Origin: JAUIJL01 sp965366625
GTDB taxonomy: Bacteria; Acidobacteriota; Thermoanaerobaculia; Multivoradales; J023
Reading direction: 5' to 3'
NCBI GenBank assembly: GCA_965366625.1
Contig: CBDUGP010000001.1
Span: forward strand, 124,001-188,000
DNA: 64,000 nt
Made by a program: the position numbers and the translations under genes. Below the pieces are notes generated by a model. The model did not search any database. It was not told where the DNA came from and saw only the letters and a program-made list of their open reading frames with translations. Positions 53,393-61,498 of this stretch are shown here, one piece after another (the stretch's first letter is position 1; each line of letters opens with the position of its first letter).

Positions 53393-54674
53393 TCCATTGC
53401 TGCTCACTCTGCCTCAAACGCCGCTCGAGAAACCGTCGTTCGGGGGCGGAGCAGGGGCAGGCGAGGGCGGATTTGAAGGCCTCCGCGGCTTGAAAGTGCT
53501 GGTCCAATCGAGTCAAAAGCTCGCCCTGTGTGGCGCCCAAGAGGTAGTAGTCGACGACCGAAGGGTGATCACGAATTTCGTCGATCGCTTGTAGACCGGC
53601 CTCGGGTCCCCGCAGGTGGGCGACGGCAACCGCTCGATTCAAAGCGATGATCGGGGACGGTTGCAGGTCGATGAGCTGATCGTAGAAACCCACGATCGAC
53701 GCCCAATCCGTGGTGTCGAGACCGGTCGCAGATGCATGATGGGCGGCGATGATCGCTTGCAGGTGGTAGACGGTTTGGGTCGCGCCGCCGGTGGCCGCTT
53801 CCAAGTGGGCAAATCCACGCCGCACGTAGGCCGGTTCCCAAAGGGTCCGATCCTGCTCATCGAGACGCACGAGCTCGCCGTCGGCGTCGACCCGTGCCGG
53901 TAGGCGCGAGATTTGAAAGCACATCAACGACACCAAAGCGTGCACCACCGGGAAGCCGGTGATCGGTGAAGCGGCTAGGCAAGTAGCGAGGCGCAAGGCT
54001 TCGTGACAGAGGTCGGCGCGCACCAAATCCTCGCCTCGATACGAGCTATAACCTTCGTTGAAGGCCAGATAGAGCACTTCCAAGACCGCGTCCATGCGCG
54101 TCGGCAGCTGGTCGCGCGACGGCACCTCGAAGGGGAAATTACCGGAGCGAATCTTGCGCTGTGCCCGGGTGATCCTTTGGGCCACGGCGGTTTCTTTGCT
54201 CAGGAAAGCGCCTGCTATTTCACCGACGCTGAGTCCGATCACGGTTTTCAGGGTCAGGGCTACCCGAGCCTCCCGGGTGATTTCCGGGTGGCAGCAGAGA
54301 AAAACCAATCTGAGCTGATCGTCGGTGATTTCGCCGTCGAGATGGGCGGTGGGAGTGGTGCTGCCGGCCGCCGCTTCGAGGCTCTGGCGAATGGCATCCT
54401 CTTTGCCGCGAAAGCGGGTGTGGCGACGCAATTGATCAAAGGCGAGGTTGCGAGCCACGCGGTAAAGCCAGGCTACCGGCTGGTCGGGCACGCCGTGAAA
54501 CGGCCAGCGACGCAAGGCCTGGAGCAGAGCGTCTTGCACCACCTCTTCCGCCAGCTCCAGGTGGGCCGGCCCAAAGGAACGGGTCAGGGCAGCGACCATG
54601 CGTCCGGATTCCCGTCTGAAGAGGTGGTCGACCAATTGGGAGACGCTGGGGGAAGGAGGTGTCTCTTGGGTCAT
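53376..54674 (-). CDS. ECF42-type RNA polymerase sigma factor with C-terminal DUF6596/TPR-like extension
   Basis: 432 aa. Residues 10-165 carry sigma regions 2 and 4: LELAEEVVQDALLQALRRWP (region 2) with VAWLYRVARNLAFDQLRR, and LTLKTVIGLSVGEIAGAFL (region 4). The long C-terminal extension (about 180-432, NEGYSSYRGEDLVRADLCHEA ... ALNRAVAVAHLRGPEAGLQAID) is the hallmark of the ECF42 group, which lacks an anti-sigma factor and is controlled by this domain. The start is ATG 54674; longer frames read into repeats. It is preceded by its characteristic DGPF/YCII partner gene. Targets are probably the DGPF gene itself. Confidence 0.9.
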   Translation of the reverse strand: MTQETPPSPSVSQLVDHLFRRESGRMVAALTRSFGPAHLELAEEVVQDALLQALRRWPFHGVPDQPVAWLYRVARNLAFDQLRRHTRFRGKEDAIRQSLEAAAGSTTPTAHLDGEITDDQLRLVFLCCHPEITREARVALTLKTVIGLSVGEIAGAFLSKETAVAQRITRAQRKIRSGNFPFEVPSRDQLPTRMDAVLEVLYLAFNEGYSSYRGEDLVRADLCHEALRLATCLAASPITGFPVVHALVSLMCFQISRLPARVDADGELVRLDEQDRTLWEPAYVRRGFAHLEAATGGATQTVYHLQAIIAAHHASATGLDTTDWASIVGFYDQLIDLQPSPIIALNRAVAVAHLRGPEAGLQAIDEIRDHPSVVDYYLLGATQGELLTRLDQHFQAAEAFKSALACPCSAPERRFLERRLRQSEQQWKAVAN

Positions 54675-54753
54675 GTTCTTTGACGATAGATCTGCGCGAG
54701 GCGAGTCGAGGGAAGAGAGCGGGCGTTGCCCGCCCTCCGCTGGGTCGTCTAGA

Positions 54754-54789
54754 CATCTAGGCATCTAGGCATCTAGGCATCTAGACATC
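54754..54789. repeat. 8-bp CATCTAGG tandem repeat between DGPF and sigma genes
   Basis: Three perfect CATCTAGG units, a fourth ending in A (CATCTAGA) and a partial fifth, flanked by GTCTAG on both sides (54749 and 54793). CTAG is normally rare in bacterial genomes but occurs six times within about 50 bp. It occupies the gap between the partner gene and the sigma-factor start. Confidence 0.85.
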
Positions 54790-54795
54790 AGAAGT

Positions 54796-55146
54796 CTAGT
54801 GCATGGCGTCGACTTCGCGGATTTCCAGGGTGCCGAAATCGAGGTGCGGGCAACCCTTGGCCAGCTCCACGGCTTCGTCGTAATTTTCCGCGGTGATCGC
54901 AAAGTATCCGCCGATCAGCTCTTTGGTTTCGCTGAACGGCCCGTCGGTCACTGAAATCTTGCCGTCGGCGGAGCGCAGGACCCTGCCTTGCTCGTCCACC
55001 AGCTTTTCGCTACCGACCAACTTGCCCGCCTTTTCGAGGCTCTCTCCCCAAGCCCGATATCTTTCGATCACACCTTGCATGTCCTCGGGACTGACGCCGT
55101 CAAAGTCATTGGCACCGTTGTAAAGCAGGAACATATAAGTCGCCAT
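54796..55146 (-). CDS. YCII-related DGPF-domain protein (ECF42 partner)
   Basis: 116-aa dimeric alpha/beta-barrel protein. The conserved ISVTDGPFSETKELIGGYF contains the DGPF motif that names the family; the opening MATYMFLLYNGAND is typical. DGPF proteins are the standard partners and targets of ECF42 sigma factors; the catalytic role is unknown. Start is ATG 55146, 6 nt after GGAG; a longer frame reaches 55410 but the extension is not YCII-like. It precedes the sigma gene on the same strand. Confidence 0.88.
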   Translation of the reverse strand: MATYMFLLYNGANDFDGVSPEDMQGVIERYRAWGESLEKAGKLVGSEKLVDEQGRVLRSADGKISVTDGPFSETKELIGGYFAITAENYDEAVELAKGCPHLDFGTLEIREVDAMH

Positions 55147-55333
55147 GGTCATCTCCAATGTGTTGGGTCGATAGGGTCGGCAGATGCTTCGATTCGGCCG
55201 ACTTGTGTTGGATTCATTCAAGAGACGAATGGGCCGTGGAGTCTTCGACAGGTTGGCGCAAGTTTTTCTCTTTTTGATCTTCCCGCTGCCTTGTGAGCTG
55301 TCGTAGGCGTCGAAATCCGCCGAGAGGGCAAGA

Positions 55334-55364
55334 GAAAAACCGGCGAGCACAGGCTCGCCGGTTT
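55334..55364 (-). terminator. Rho-independent terminator after ahcY
   Basis: CCGGCGAGC and GCTCGCCGG flank a 4-nt ACAG loop, with AAAAA to the left on the plus strand (five T on the minus strand). It lies about 43 nt after the ahcY stop and is also flanked by TTT on the other side, so it may work in both directions. Confidence 0.78.
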
Positions 55365-55406
55365 CAAGGTTGCTCCGTCGCACGGCTTCATGCCGTCGAT
55401 CGGGGA

Positions 55407-56909
55407 TCAATAGCGGTAGTGGGAGGGCTTGTAGGGGCCGTCTACCGGCACGCCGATGTAGTCGGCCTGCTCTTGGGTCAGCTTGGTGAGCTTGACGCCG
55501 AGGTGGTCGAGGTGCAGGCGGGCCACCTCTTCGTCGAGCTTCTTGGGCAGCATGTAGACTCGATTCTCGTATTCTCCCGCGTTCTTTGCCAGCTCAATCT
55601 GGGCGATGGTCTGGTTGGTGAACGAGGCGGACATGACAAAGCTCGGGTGGCCGGTGGCGCAACCGAGGTTGAGCAGGCGACCTTCGGCGAGCACCAAGAT
55701 GCTCTTGCCGTCTTCGAAAACCCACTCGTCGTATTGGGGTTTGATGTTGATGTGCTCGATGCCCGGGGTTTTCTTCAGGCCGGCCATGTCGATTTCGTTG
55801 TCGAAGTGACCGATATTGCCGATGATCGCCTTATTCTTCATGCGACGCATGTGATCGGCGGTGATGATGTCGAAGTTGCCGGTGGTGGTGATGAAGATGT
55901 CCGCGGTTTCCACGTAATCTTCCATGGTCGCCACCTCATAACCCTCCATCGCCGCTTGCAGGGCGCAGATCGGGTCGATCTCGGTGACGATCACGCGGCA
56001 GCCTTGACCTTTCAGCGCTTGGACGCAGCCCTTGCCGACTTCGCCGAAACCGGCGACCACGGCTACTTTGCCCGAAATCATGACGTCCGTCGCCCGATTC
56101 AAGCCGTCGATCAGGGAGTGGCGGCAGCCGTAGATGTTGTCGAATTTCGACTTGGTGACCGAGTCGTTGACGTTGATCGCCGGAAAGAGCAGAGTGCCCT
56201 GCTCTTCCATTTGGTAGAGGCGGTGCACGCCGGTGGTGGTTTCCTCGGAAACACCCTTGATCGACTCGGAGCAACGGTGCCAACGCTTGGGGTCGGCGGT
56301 CAGGTTGCGACGCAGGGTTTCGAGGATCACGCCCCATTCTTCGGGCTCGTTGTCGGCGTCGAAAGCGGGTACCACGCCGGTTTTCTCGAATTCCACGCCT
56401 TTGTGGATCAGCAGGGTGGCGTCACCACCGTCGTCGACGATCAGGGTCGGGCCGGAGCCGTCGAGCCAGAAGAGGGCTTCTTCCGTGCACCACCAATACT
56501 CTTCCAGGGTCTCACCCTTCCAGGCGAAAACCGGCACACCCCGTGGATTGTCCACCGTGCCACCGGACTCCGGGCGACCCACGGCCACGGCTGCGGCGGC
56601 GGTGTCTTGGGTGGAGAAGATGTTGCAGGAGACCCAGCGCACATCGGCGCCGAGCGCGGTCAGGGTTTCGATCAAAACCGCGGTTTGCACGGTCATGTGC
56701 AGGCTGCCCATGACGCGGTGTCCGGCGAGGGGTTTTTCGTCGCCGTATTTTTCGCGGATGGCCATCAAACCGGGCATTTCGTGCTCCGCGAGACGGATTT
56801 CTTTGCGCCCGAGCTCGGCGAGGCTGAGGTCGGCGACTTTGAACGGCTCGCGACCGGCGGCTTTGGCGGCGTCGAACGGATGGACTTCGGTTGAGGTGGC
56901 TACGGCCAT
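55407..56909 (-). CDS. ahcY: S-adenosylhomocysteine hydrolase
   Basis: 500-aa cytoplasmic enzyme that splits S-adenosylhomocysteine into adenosine and homocysteine, removing the product inhibitor of methyltransferases. Seen: LAEHEMPGLMAIREKYG, SLHMTVQTAVLIETL, CNIFSTQDTAAAA, the NAD-binding VVAGFGEVGKGCVQALKG and the conserved C-terminus DGPYKPSHYRY. An insertion near 130-190 (TLEEYWWCTEEALFW) is typical of the bacterial form. It lies 105 nt after an ArsR-methyltransferase gene on the same strand, a context seen in SahR-type regulation of methionine recycling. Confidence 0.95.
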   Translation of the reverse strand: MAVATSTEVHPFDAAKAAGREPFKVADLSLAELGRKEIRLAEHEMPGLMAIREKYGDEKPLAGHRVMGSLHMTVQTAVLIETLTALGADVRWVSCNIFSTQDTAAAAVAVGRPESGGTVDNPRGVPVFAWKGETLEEYWWCTEEALFWLDGSGPTLIVDDGGDATLLIHKGVEFEKTGVVPAFDADNEPEEWGVILETLRRNLTADPKRWHRCSESIKGVSEETTTGVHRLYQMEEQGTLLFPAINVNDSVTKSKFDNIYGCRHSLIDGLNRATDVMISGKVAVVAGFGEVGKGCVQALKGQGCRVIVTEIDPICALQAAMEGYEVATMEDYVETADIFITTTGNFDIITADHMRRMKNKAIIGNIGHFDNEIDMAGLKKTPGIEHINIKPQYDEWVFEDGKSILVLAEGRLLNLGCATGHPSFVMSASFTNQTIAQIELAKNAGEYENRVYMLPKKLDEEVARLHLDHLGVKLTKLTQEQADYIGVPVDGPYKPSHYRY

Positions 56910-56954
56910 GGTGTGACTCCTAGCAGTTGACGGTGTTTTGAAGCACGGTGTTCT

Positions 56955-56992
56955 TGAAACTATGGTTGAAACGTTGCTGAAACTACGGTTGA
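56955..56992. repeat. 15-bp direct repeat upstream of ahcY
   Basis: TGAAACTATGGTTGA (56955-56969) and TGAAACTACGGTTGA (56978-56992) differ at one base and are 23 bp apart centre to centre. They lie about 46 bp upstream of the ahcY start (minus strand), where a regulator or promoter would act. Confidence 0.7.
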
Positions 56993-57014
56993 TCGGTGAT
57001 GAATGAGCCGGGGC

Positions 57015-58016
57015 TCAATGGTTTCGTACGGTCTGAAGCAATGGATTCGAATCTTCTACCTGGGCCGGTCTGGGCAGCGTGGGTCGAGCCGAGGTGGCGG
57101 CGAAGAGACTCGGGCCCTTGGTTTCGGGGTCGGGACGCAAGGCGTGCACGCGGATCGAAGACAGGCCGACTGCATGGAGTTCTCGCTGGATTCTCTCTTC
57201 GGAGAACCCGAGCCAGACGTGCCCCATCTCCAGTCGGTACTCTTCGTGGCCGTGGGGAAGCATGTCGACCAATAGGAAGCGGCCGCTCGGTTTGAGCACC
57301 CGCGCGACCTCTTTCAGCACTGCCGGCGGATCCGGAACGTGGTGCAGGGTCAGCAGGATCACCGCCACGTCCAAGCTGCGGTCGGTGAGCGGCAGGTTTT
57401 CCAGGTCGCCTTCTTTGATGACCACATTGGACAAACCGGCCAAGCGCGCACGGGCCCCGTCCAACATGGCCGAGGACCCGTCGACGGCAAGCACCTTGGC
57501 GACAAAAGGAGCCAACATTTCGGTGGTTCGGCCGGTACCGCAGCCGAGATCGCCGACCACCCACGTGGGGTCCAGCAATCCTAGGAAGGCTTCGGCATCA
57601 AAGCGCAGGCCGAAAAGCTCGTCGCGCATGCGGTCCCAACGGTCGGCGGTGGCGGAAAAGAATTCCATCGACCGAGAACGGCGTTGGGCCAGCACGCTTT
57701 CAAGGCGGTGACGATCTTGGCGGCTGGGCACGGACTCGGCAATTTCGCTGCGAAACAGCGCCCAGAGATTGCGCGCCGAATCTTCGAGCTGTGGGTGAAT
57801 TCGGTAGAGATTGCTGGTGCCGTCCCGTCTCGACTCCACCCAATTACCGTCCGCCAGCACCTTGAGGTGACGGCTGACGGTGCTCTGTGGCAGCTGTAAA
57901 ACGTTGCACAGCTCCGTGACCGTCAGCTCATGGCCGTCCACCAATTGGAGGATCCGGCAGCGCGTGCCTTCGGCGAGTAAGGCAGCGTGGTCGAGAATGG
58001 TGGGGCGAGGGCTCAA
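57015..58016 (-). CDS. ArsR-family regulator fused to a SAM-binding methyltransferase domain (SahR-like)
   Basis: 333 aa. Residues 5-75 are an ArsR winged helix (LTVTELCNVLQLPQSTVSRHL). Residues 120-270 are a class I methyltransferase fold with motif I VVGDLGCGTGRTTEML and LTLHHVPDPPAVLKEVARVL. In Proteobacteria, SahR regulators with this architecture sense S-adenosylhomocysteine and control ahcY and methionine genes; the adjacency to ahcY here fits that role. It is not certain whether the domain is catalytic or a sensor. A palindrome 64 bp upstream (58080-58095) may be its operator. Confidence 0.85.
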   Translation of the reverse strand: MSPRPTILDHAALLAEGTRCRILQLVDGHELTVTELCNVLQLPQSTVSRHLKVLADGNWVESRRDGTSNLYRIHPQLEDSARNLWALFRSEIAESVPSRQDRHRLESVLAQRRSRSMEFFSATADRWDRMRDELFGLRFDAEAFLGLLDPTWVVGDLGCGTGRTTEMLAPFVAKVLAVDGSSAMLDGARARLAGLSNVVIKEGDLENLPLTDRSLDVAVILLTLHHVPDPPAVLKEVARVLKPSGRFLLVDMLPHGHEEYRLEMGHVWLGFSEERIQRELHAVGLSSIRVHALRPDPETKGPSLFAATSARPTLPRPAQVEDSNPLLQTVRNH

Positions 58017-58079
58017 AGGTTCGTGTCTCGGGTCTCGATAAGGGTTGAGTGGAAGAAGGTTGAGTGGCGGAATGTGTTA

Positions 58080-58095
58080 ATCCGCCTATCCGGAT
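58080..58095. promoter_or_regulatory. Candidate ArsR/SahR operator
   Basis: ATCCGCCTATCCGGAT: arms ATCCG and CGGAT around a 6-bp centre, 12 of 16 positions symmetric. It lies 64 bp before the ArsR-methyltransferase start and about 90 bp before the divergent pilin-like operon, so it could serve both. Symmetric ATCCG/CGGAT arms resemble ArsR-family sites. Confidence 0.45.
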
Positions 58096-58165
58096 GCAAT
58101 GGTATTCACGAAATGGATCCTTGTCAAGTCGACGTTTGTCGGGAGATGGATGAGCTGAAGCCGGG

Positions 58166-58621
58166 ATGCCGATAGAATGGGGTATGGACTCTGTCAATGG
58201 GCGATTCGAAAGCGAGACTCGAAGCTCACGTACGGCCGGCTTCACGCTGCTCGAAGCGGTCGTGGCGCTGGCGGTGCTGGGGGTGACTTTGGTTTCGATG
58301 CTCGCCATCTTGGCTCAATATGCGGCCGTGGATCGTCGGCTCAATGCCCACATTGGAGCTTTGCGGGCCCTGGAAGCCCACCACGAGGCCCTGCGGGGGT
58401 TTTGGGTTCCGGATCCCACCGAGCCCCTGTGGAGCGATGTGAAAGTCCGTCAGAAATTGGTTCCGATTTTGGTTCCTGAGGATGTGGACACGTTCAGCAT
58501 TTGGGCCGAGACCGAGCCATTGCTGCCCACCGGCCTGTACCGTTTGCGGTTGGAGACGAAATATTCGCTCGGCAAACAGAAATTTTCCCAAGTGCTGGAG
58601 AGTCGCTTTTGGCGCAGTTGA
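58166..58621 (+). CDS. Type IV pilin-like minor pseudopilin (PilV/PulI type)
   Basis: 151 aa. Prepilin cleavage and methylation site GFTLLEAVVALAVLG (cleavage after Gly25, Glu at +5) followed by a hydrophobic helix and a small C-terminal domain. Two possible starts: ATG 58166 or 58184 (six codons later); neither has a strong Shine-Dalgarno. It begins a three-gene pilin-like operon overlapping the next gene. No ATPase or platform protein gene is nearby, so it would use an assembly machine encoded elsewhere. Confidence 0.82.
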   Translation: MPIEWGMDSVNGRFESETRSSRTAGFTLLEAVVALAVLGVTLVSMLAILAQYAAVDRRLNAHIGALRALEAHHEALRGFWVPDPTEPLWSDVKVRQKLVPILVPEDVDTFSIWAETEPLLPTGLYRLRLETKYSLGKQKFSQVLESRFWRS

Positions 58622-59262
58622 CCCCAGCGGCGCGGCGGACCCCAGCTGCGCGACCGACCAGGGCGAGGCGGTGGACCAAGGCTTCCCGAGGGCGGTCGCG
58701 CGGTGGATTTACCATTCTCGAAATGATGGTCGCCATGACCGTGACTTTGGTGGCGATGGCCATCGCTGCCGAGTTGGTGCTCGAAACCCAGCGCAGGATT
58801 GCCCACTCCGGGCGACGAAATTTAGATATGTCGGTGGATCTGGCATTTGAGCAACTGCGCGTGGACGTTCGCGGAAGCCATTCCTTCGACATACCCTTTG
58901 GCATGAGTGGGGTGTTCAATGACGGAGCGGACGAGCCGCTGGAGATCAACGGCCACTTCTCGGGAAAAACGATCGTGTACGAGCTGGTCAAACGAGATCT
59001 GCGCCGGGTGGTTTATAAAGGAGCGAGCTATACCCCCGAGTCTCAGCGGGTGGTGTTGAAAGAGGTGAGCTTGTTCCGGTGGCGAAACCACCCCAGAGCC
59101 TCCGAGGTTTTGGAGGTGTTGATCTCCCACGAGGAAACGGCCGACCTGACCGGTTTGGTGGCGGCGGGTCAGCGAGAGGTCTTGGAGCCCAAAGTGCGGA
59201 CCGTCACCATGATGATCAAACCCCGCGACGTGCTGCCTTTCCTAGGTAAGACTTCATGGTGA
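58609..59262 (+). CDS. Type IV pilin-like minor pseudopilin (PilW/PulJ type)
   Basis: 217 aa. A 32-residue Arg/Ala-rich leader precedes the prepilin site GGFTILEMMVAMTVTLVAM (Glu at +5). The C-terminal domain (about 60-215) is beta-rich (FEQLRVDVRGSHSFDIPFGM, VVLKEVSLFRWRNH). The start is TTG 58609, 8 nt after GGAG and overlapping the upstream stop by 13 nt; longer frames reach 58501 without a site. It ends inside the next gene start (7-nt overlap). Confidence 0.78.
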   Translation: MAQLTPAARRTPAARPTRARRWTKASRGRSRGGFTILEMMVAMTVTLVAMAIAAELVLETQRRIAHSGRRNLDMSVDLAFEQLRVDVRGSHSFDIPFGMSGVFNDGADEPLEINGHFSGKTIVYELVKRDLRRVVYKGASYTPESQRVVLKEVSLFRWRNHPRASEVLEVLISHEETADLTGLVAAGQREVLEPKVRTVTMMIKPRDVLPFLGKTSW

Positions 59263-59687
59263 GGTGGGCCCGTGGGCCGACCTCGAGATCACGCAGGGAG
59301 CGGGGGATCGTGCTCTACATGGTTTTGGTGATCGTGCTCTTGCTGATGGCGGCTGGAGCGATTCTCGGCATTCATCTGCAGCGTCGAACGGCAATTTTTC
59401 GCGACCATCAGCGCAATCTCCACGTCCAAGCCCTATTGGACTCGGGCACAGCGGTCGCCTTGTCTCAGATCCGCCAGGATTTCCAATACCAGGGTACCGA
59501 GACCTTGAAGATCGATGGTGGCAGCGTGGTTTCCACGGTGCTGTTTTCGTCCAAAACGGGTATTCGAGAAGTTCGTCTGGCGTCGAAGTATCGAGGTGAG
59601 AGCCGGCGTGCCGAAGCCACTGTGCGGGTTGAGAAAAATCGACCCCCGGAGGTCTTGAGTTGGCGGCCGGTGGCGTCATGGGAATGA
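59256..59687 (+). CDS. PilX/PulK-like pilus accessory protein
   Basis: 143 aa with a charged N-terminus, RERGIVLYMVLVIVLLLMA (N-terminal hydrophobic helix preceded by a Gly) and a C-terminal domain. It resembles PilX-type proteins, which carry a hydrophobic N-terminus but no canonical Glu5 (here Ile-Val-Leu-Tyr). The gene overlaps the upstream stop by 7 nt. It probably completes a minor-pilin complex that starts pilus assembly. Confidence 0.68.
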   Translation: MVRWARGPTSRSRRERGIVLYMVLVIVLLLMAAGAILGIHLQRRTAIFRDHQRNLHVQALLDSGTAVALSQIRQDFQYQGTETLKIDGGSVVSTVLFSSKTGIREVRLASKYRGESRRAEATVRVEKNRPPEVLSWRPVASWE

Positions 59688-59744
59688 CACCGTTGCAGAA
59701 GGGGAAGCCGCTGGGTGGTAGACTCGACGGCGAAAGGAAAGCCG

Positions 59745-61481
59745 ATGAGACCCCCCTCTGAAGCGCCCAAGACCCACACAAGCGACACGGAGCTCGAGGA
59801 GCTGCGGGCCGAGGTTTCCCGCCTTCGGGCCGAGCTGAAAAAAAGCCGTGCGTTGGAAGAAAGGGCAGCGGTCGGTCCGGAATGCTCCTTCCGCGAAGTG
59901 CTCGACAGCTTTCCCGAGCAGGTGGCGGTTTTTGATCGAGATCTACGCTTCATTTATGTCAATGCCTCCTCGGTGGCCGACGACGAGCTGCGTCAATGGG
60001 TGATCGGGCGCACCGACGAGCAATATTGCCAACGCCGGGGCCGCTCGCCGGAGACGTCCAAGCAGCGAAAGTATTGGCAGCAAAGGGCGATCGAAACTCG
60101 TTCATCGGTCAGCTTCGAAGAGGAGGTTGAGGGTCCGGACGGCGAGAAGCGTCATTACTTGCGCATTTTCAACCCGGTTTTCTCCCCCCCGGTATCTCCT
60201 TCCCCGGCACCTTCCCCACCGATGGCCTCTCCCGCGGCCGATGTCCGAACGCCGGCCCAAGACCCGGCAGCCCAGGGCGAGCTGCGGTGGTTATTGGGTT
60301 ACGGCTTCGAAATCACCGAGAATCGCATGCTCAAAGAGCAGCTGCGCCAGACCCAAAAATTGGAAGCCGTCGGACAATTGGTGAGCGGTGTCGCCCATGA
60401 CTTCAACAACCTGCTGACCGCCCTACAGGGTTATAGCGATCTCTTATTACGTTCCCTATCGCCGGATGATCGACAATTCATGTTGGCGTCGGAAATTCGC
60501 AAGGTGGGGGATAAGGCGGGGGCCTTGACCCGTCAGCTCTTGACCTACAGCCGCCGGCGACGACGCAAACCCGACGATTTGGACCTCAACGAGTTGGTGC
60601 GGGATTCGTTTTTTCTCCTCGAGCGCACCCTTGGGGAGTGGATTCGGGTGGAGATTCGGCTGATCGAAGGAAATCTGGGTATTTCCATCGATGCTGGGCA
60701 GCTTCAGCAAGTCTTGCTGAATTTGGCCCTCAACGCCCGCGATGCCATGCCCGAGGGCGGAATATTGAAGTTGGAGACCGACCGGGAGCCGTGGGTGGAG
60801 CGGGAAGGCCAGAGGCTCCGCGGACCGTGGGCGGTGTTGCGGGTCGAGGATGATGGCACCGGCATTGCCGCGGAGCTGCAGCAAAAGATCTTCGAGCCTT
60901 TTTTCACCACCAAAGCCGAAGACAAGGGAACCGGCCTAGGATTGTCGACGGTTTCCGGCATTGCGCGGCAAAATGCCGGTTTCGTGCGCCTGAGCAGCGA
61001 GATCGGCAAGGGCTCCCGATTCGAAGTGGTCTTTCCCGAGGTTGATTTGAGTTCCCGTCAGCGAGCGGCAGCCGCCGAGGCCGAGCAGGATCGTCAAGGA
61101 GACGACGGCATGGAGACACTGCTGTTGGTCGAAGATGAGGACAGTGTGCGGGAGCTGACCGCGGGATTTCTGCGCCACTTGGGTTATACGGTGCTGGAAG
61201 CCAGGGATGGTCTCGAAGCCTTGACGATCAGCGAAGAGCATACGGGTCGCCTGGATTTGATCCTTTCGGACGTGGTGATGCCACGTATGGGAGGTCCGGA
61301 GCTGGCCCGTCAGCTGAGCCCGCGTCGCCCCCATGTCCGGTGGGTGTTCATGTCCGGTTACCCCGATAGGGCCCGAATGCCGGAGGAGGTGGGAGCGGAG
61401 GCACCGTTCTTAGAGAAGCCATTCCGTCCGAGCCAGTTGGGACGTACGATCCGCAAAGTGCTCGATCGCCACCTCGCCTGA
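59745..61481 (+). CDS. Hybrid sensor histidine kinase with PAS and receiver domains
   Basis: 578 aa. An N-terminal coiled coil (about 12-40: LEELRAEVSRLRAELKKS), a PAS-like domain (50-190, with a low-complexity SPPVSPSPAPSPP insert), HisKA with the phosphorylated His218 (GVAHDFNNLL), HATPase (NARDAMPEGG, DDGTGI, GTGLGLSTVSGI), then a receiver (445-570: LLLVEDED, LILSDVVMP). No membrane segment, so cytosolic. The start is ATG 59745 with AAAGGA 6 nt upstream; GTG 59715 is an alternative. It lies 57 nt after the pilin-like operon. Confidence 0.9.
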   Translation: MRPPSEAPKTHTSDTELEELRAEVSRLRAELKKSRALEERAAVGPECSFREVLDSFPEQVAVFDRDLRFIYVNASSVADDELRQWVIGRTDEQYCQRRGRSPETSKQRKYWQQRAIETRSSVSFEEEVEGPDGEKRHYLRIFNPVFSPPVSPSPAPSPPMASPAADVRTPAQDPAAQGELRWLLGYGFEITENRMLKEQLRQTQKLEAVGQLVSGVAHDFNNLLTALQGYSDLLLRSLSPDDRQFMLASEIRKVGDKAGALTRQLLTYSRRRRRKPDDLDLNELVRDSFFLLERTLGEWIRVEIRLIEGNLGISIDAGQLQQVLLNLALNARDAMPEGGILKLETDREPWVEREGQRLRGPWAVLRVEDDGTGIAAELQQKIFEPFFTTKAEDKGTGLGLSTVSGIARQNAGFVRLSSEIGKGSRFEVVFPEVDLSSRQRAAAAEAEQDRQGDDGMETLLLVEDEDSVRELTAGFLRHLGYTVLEARDGLEALTISEEHTGRLDLILSDVVMPRMGGPELARQLSPRRPHVRWVFMSGYPDRARMPEEVGAEAPFLEKPFRPSQLGRTIRKVLDRHLA

Positions 61482-61498
61482 AAGGCCGATCGAGAGCG

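Noticed and set aside
54748..54798. CRISPR-like array
   Set aside because: The units are 8 bp, directly adjacent, without spacers; it is a simple tandem repeat.
56910..57014. SAH riboswitch upstream of ahcY
   Set aside because: No conserved riboswitch core is recognisable; the visible feature is a 15-bp direct repeat.
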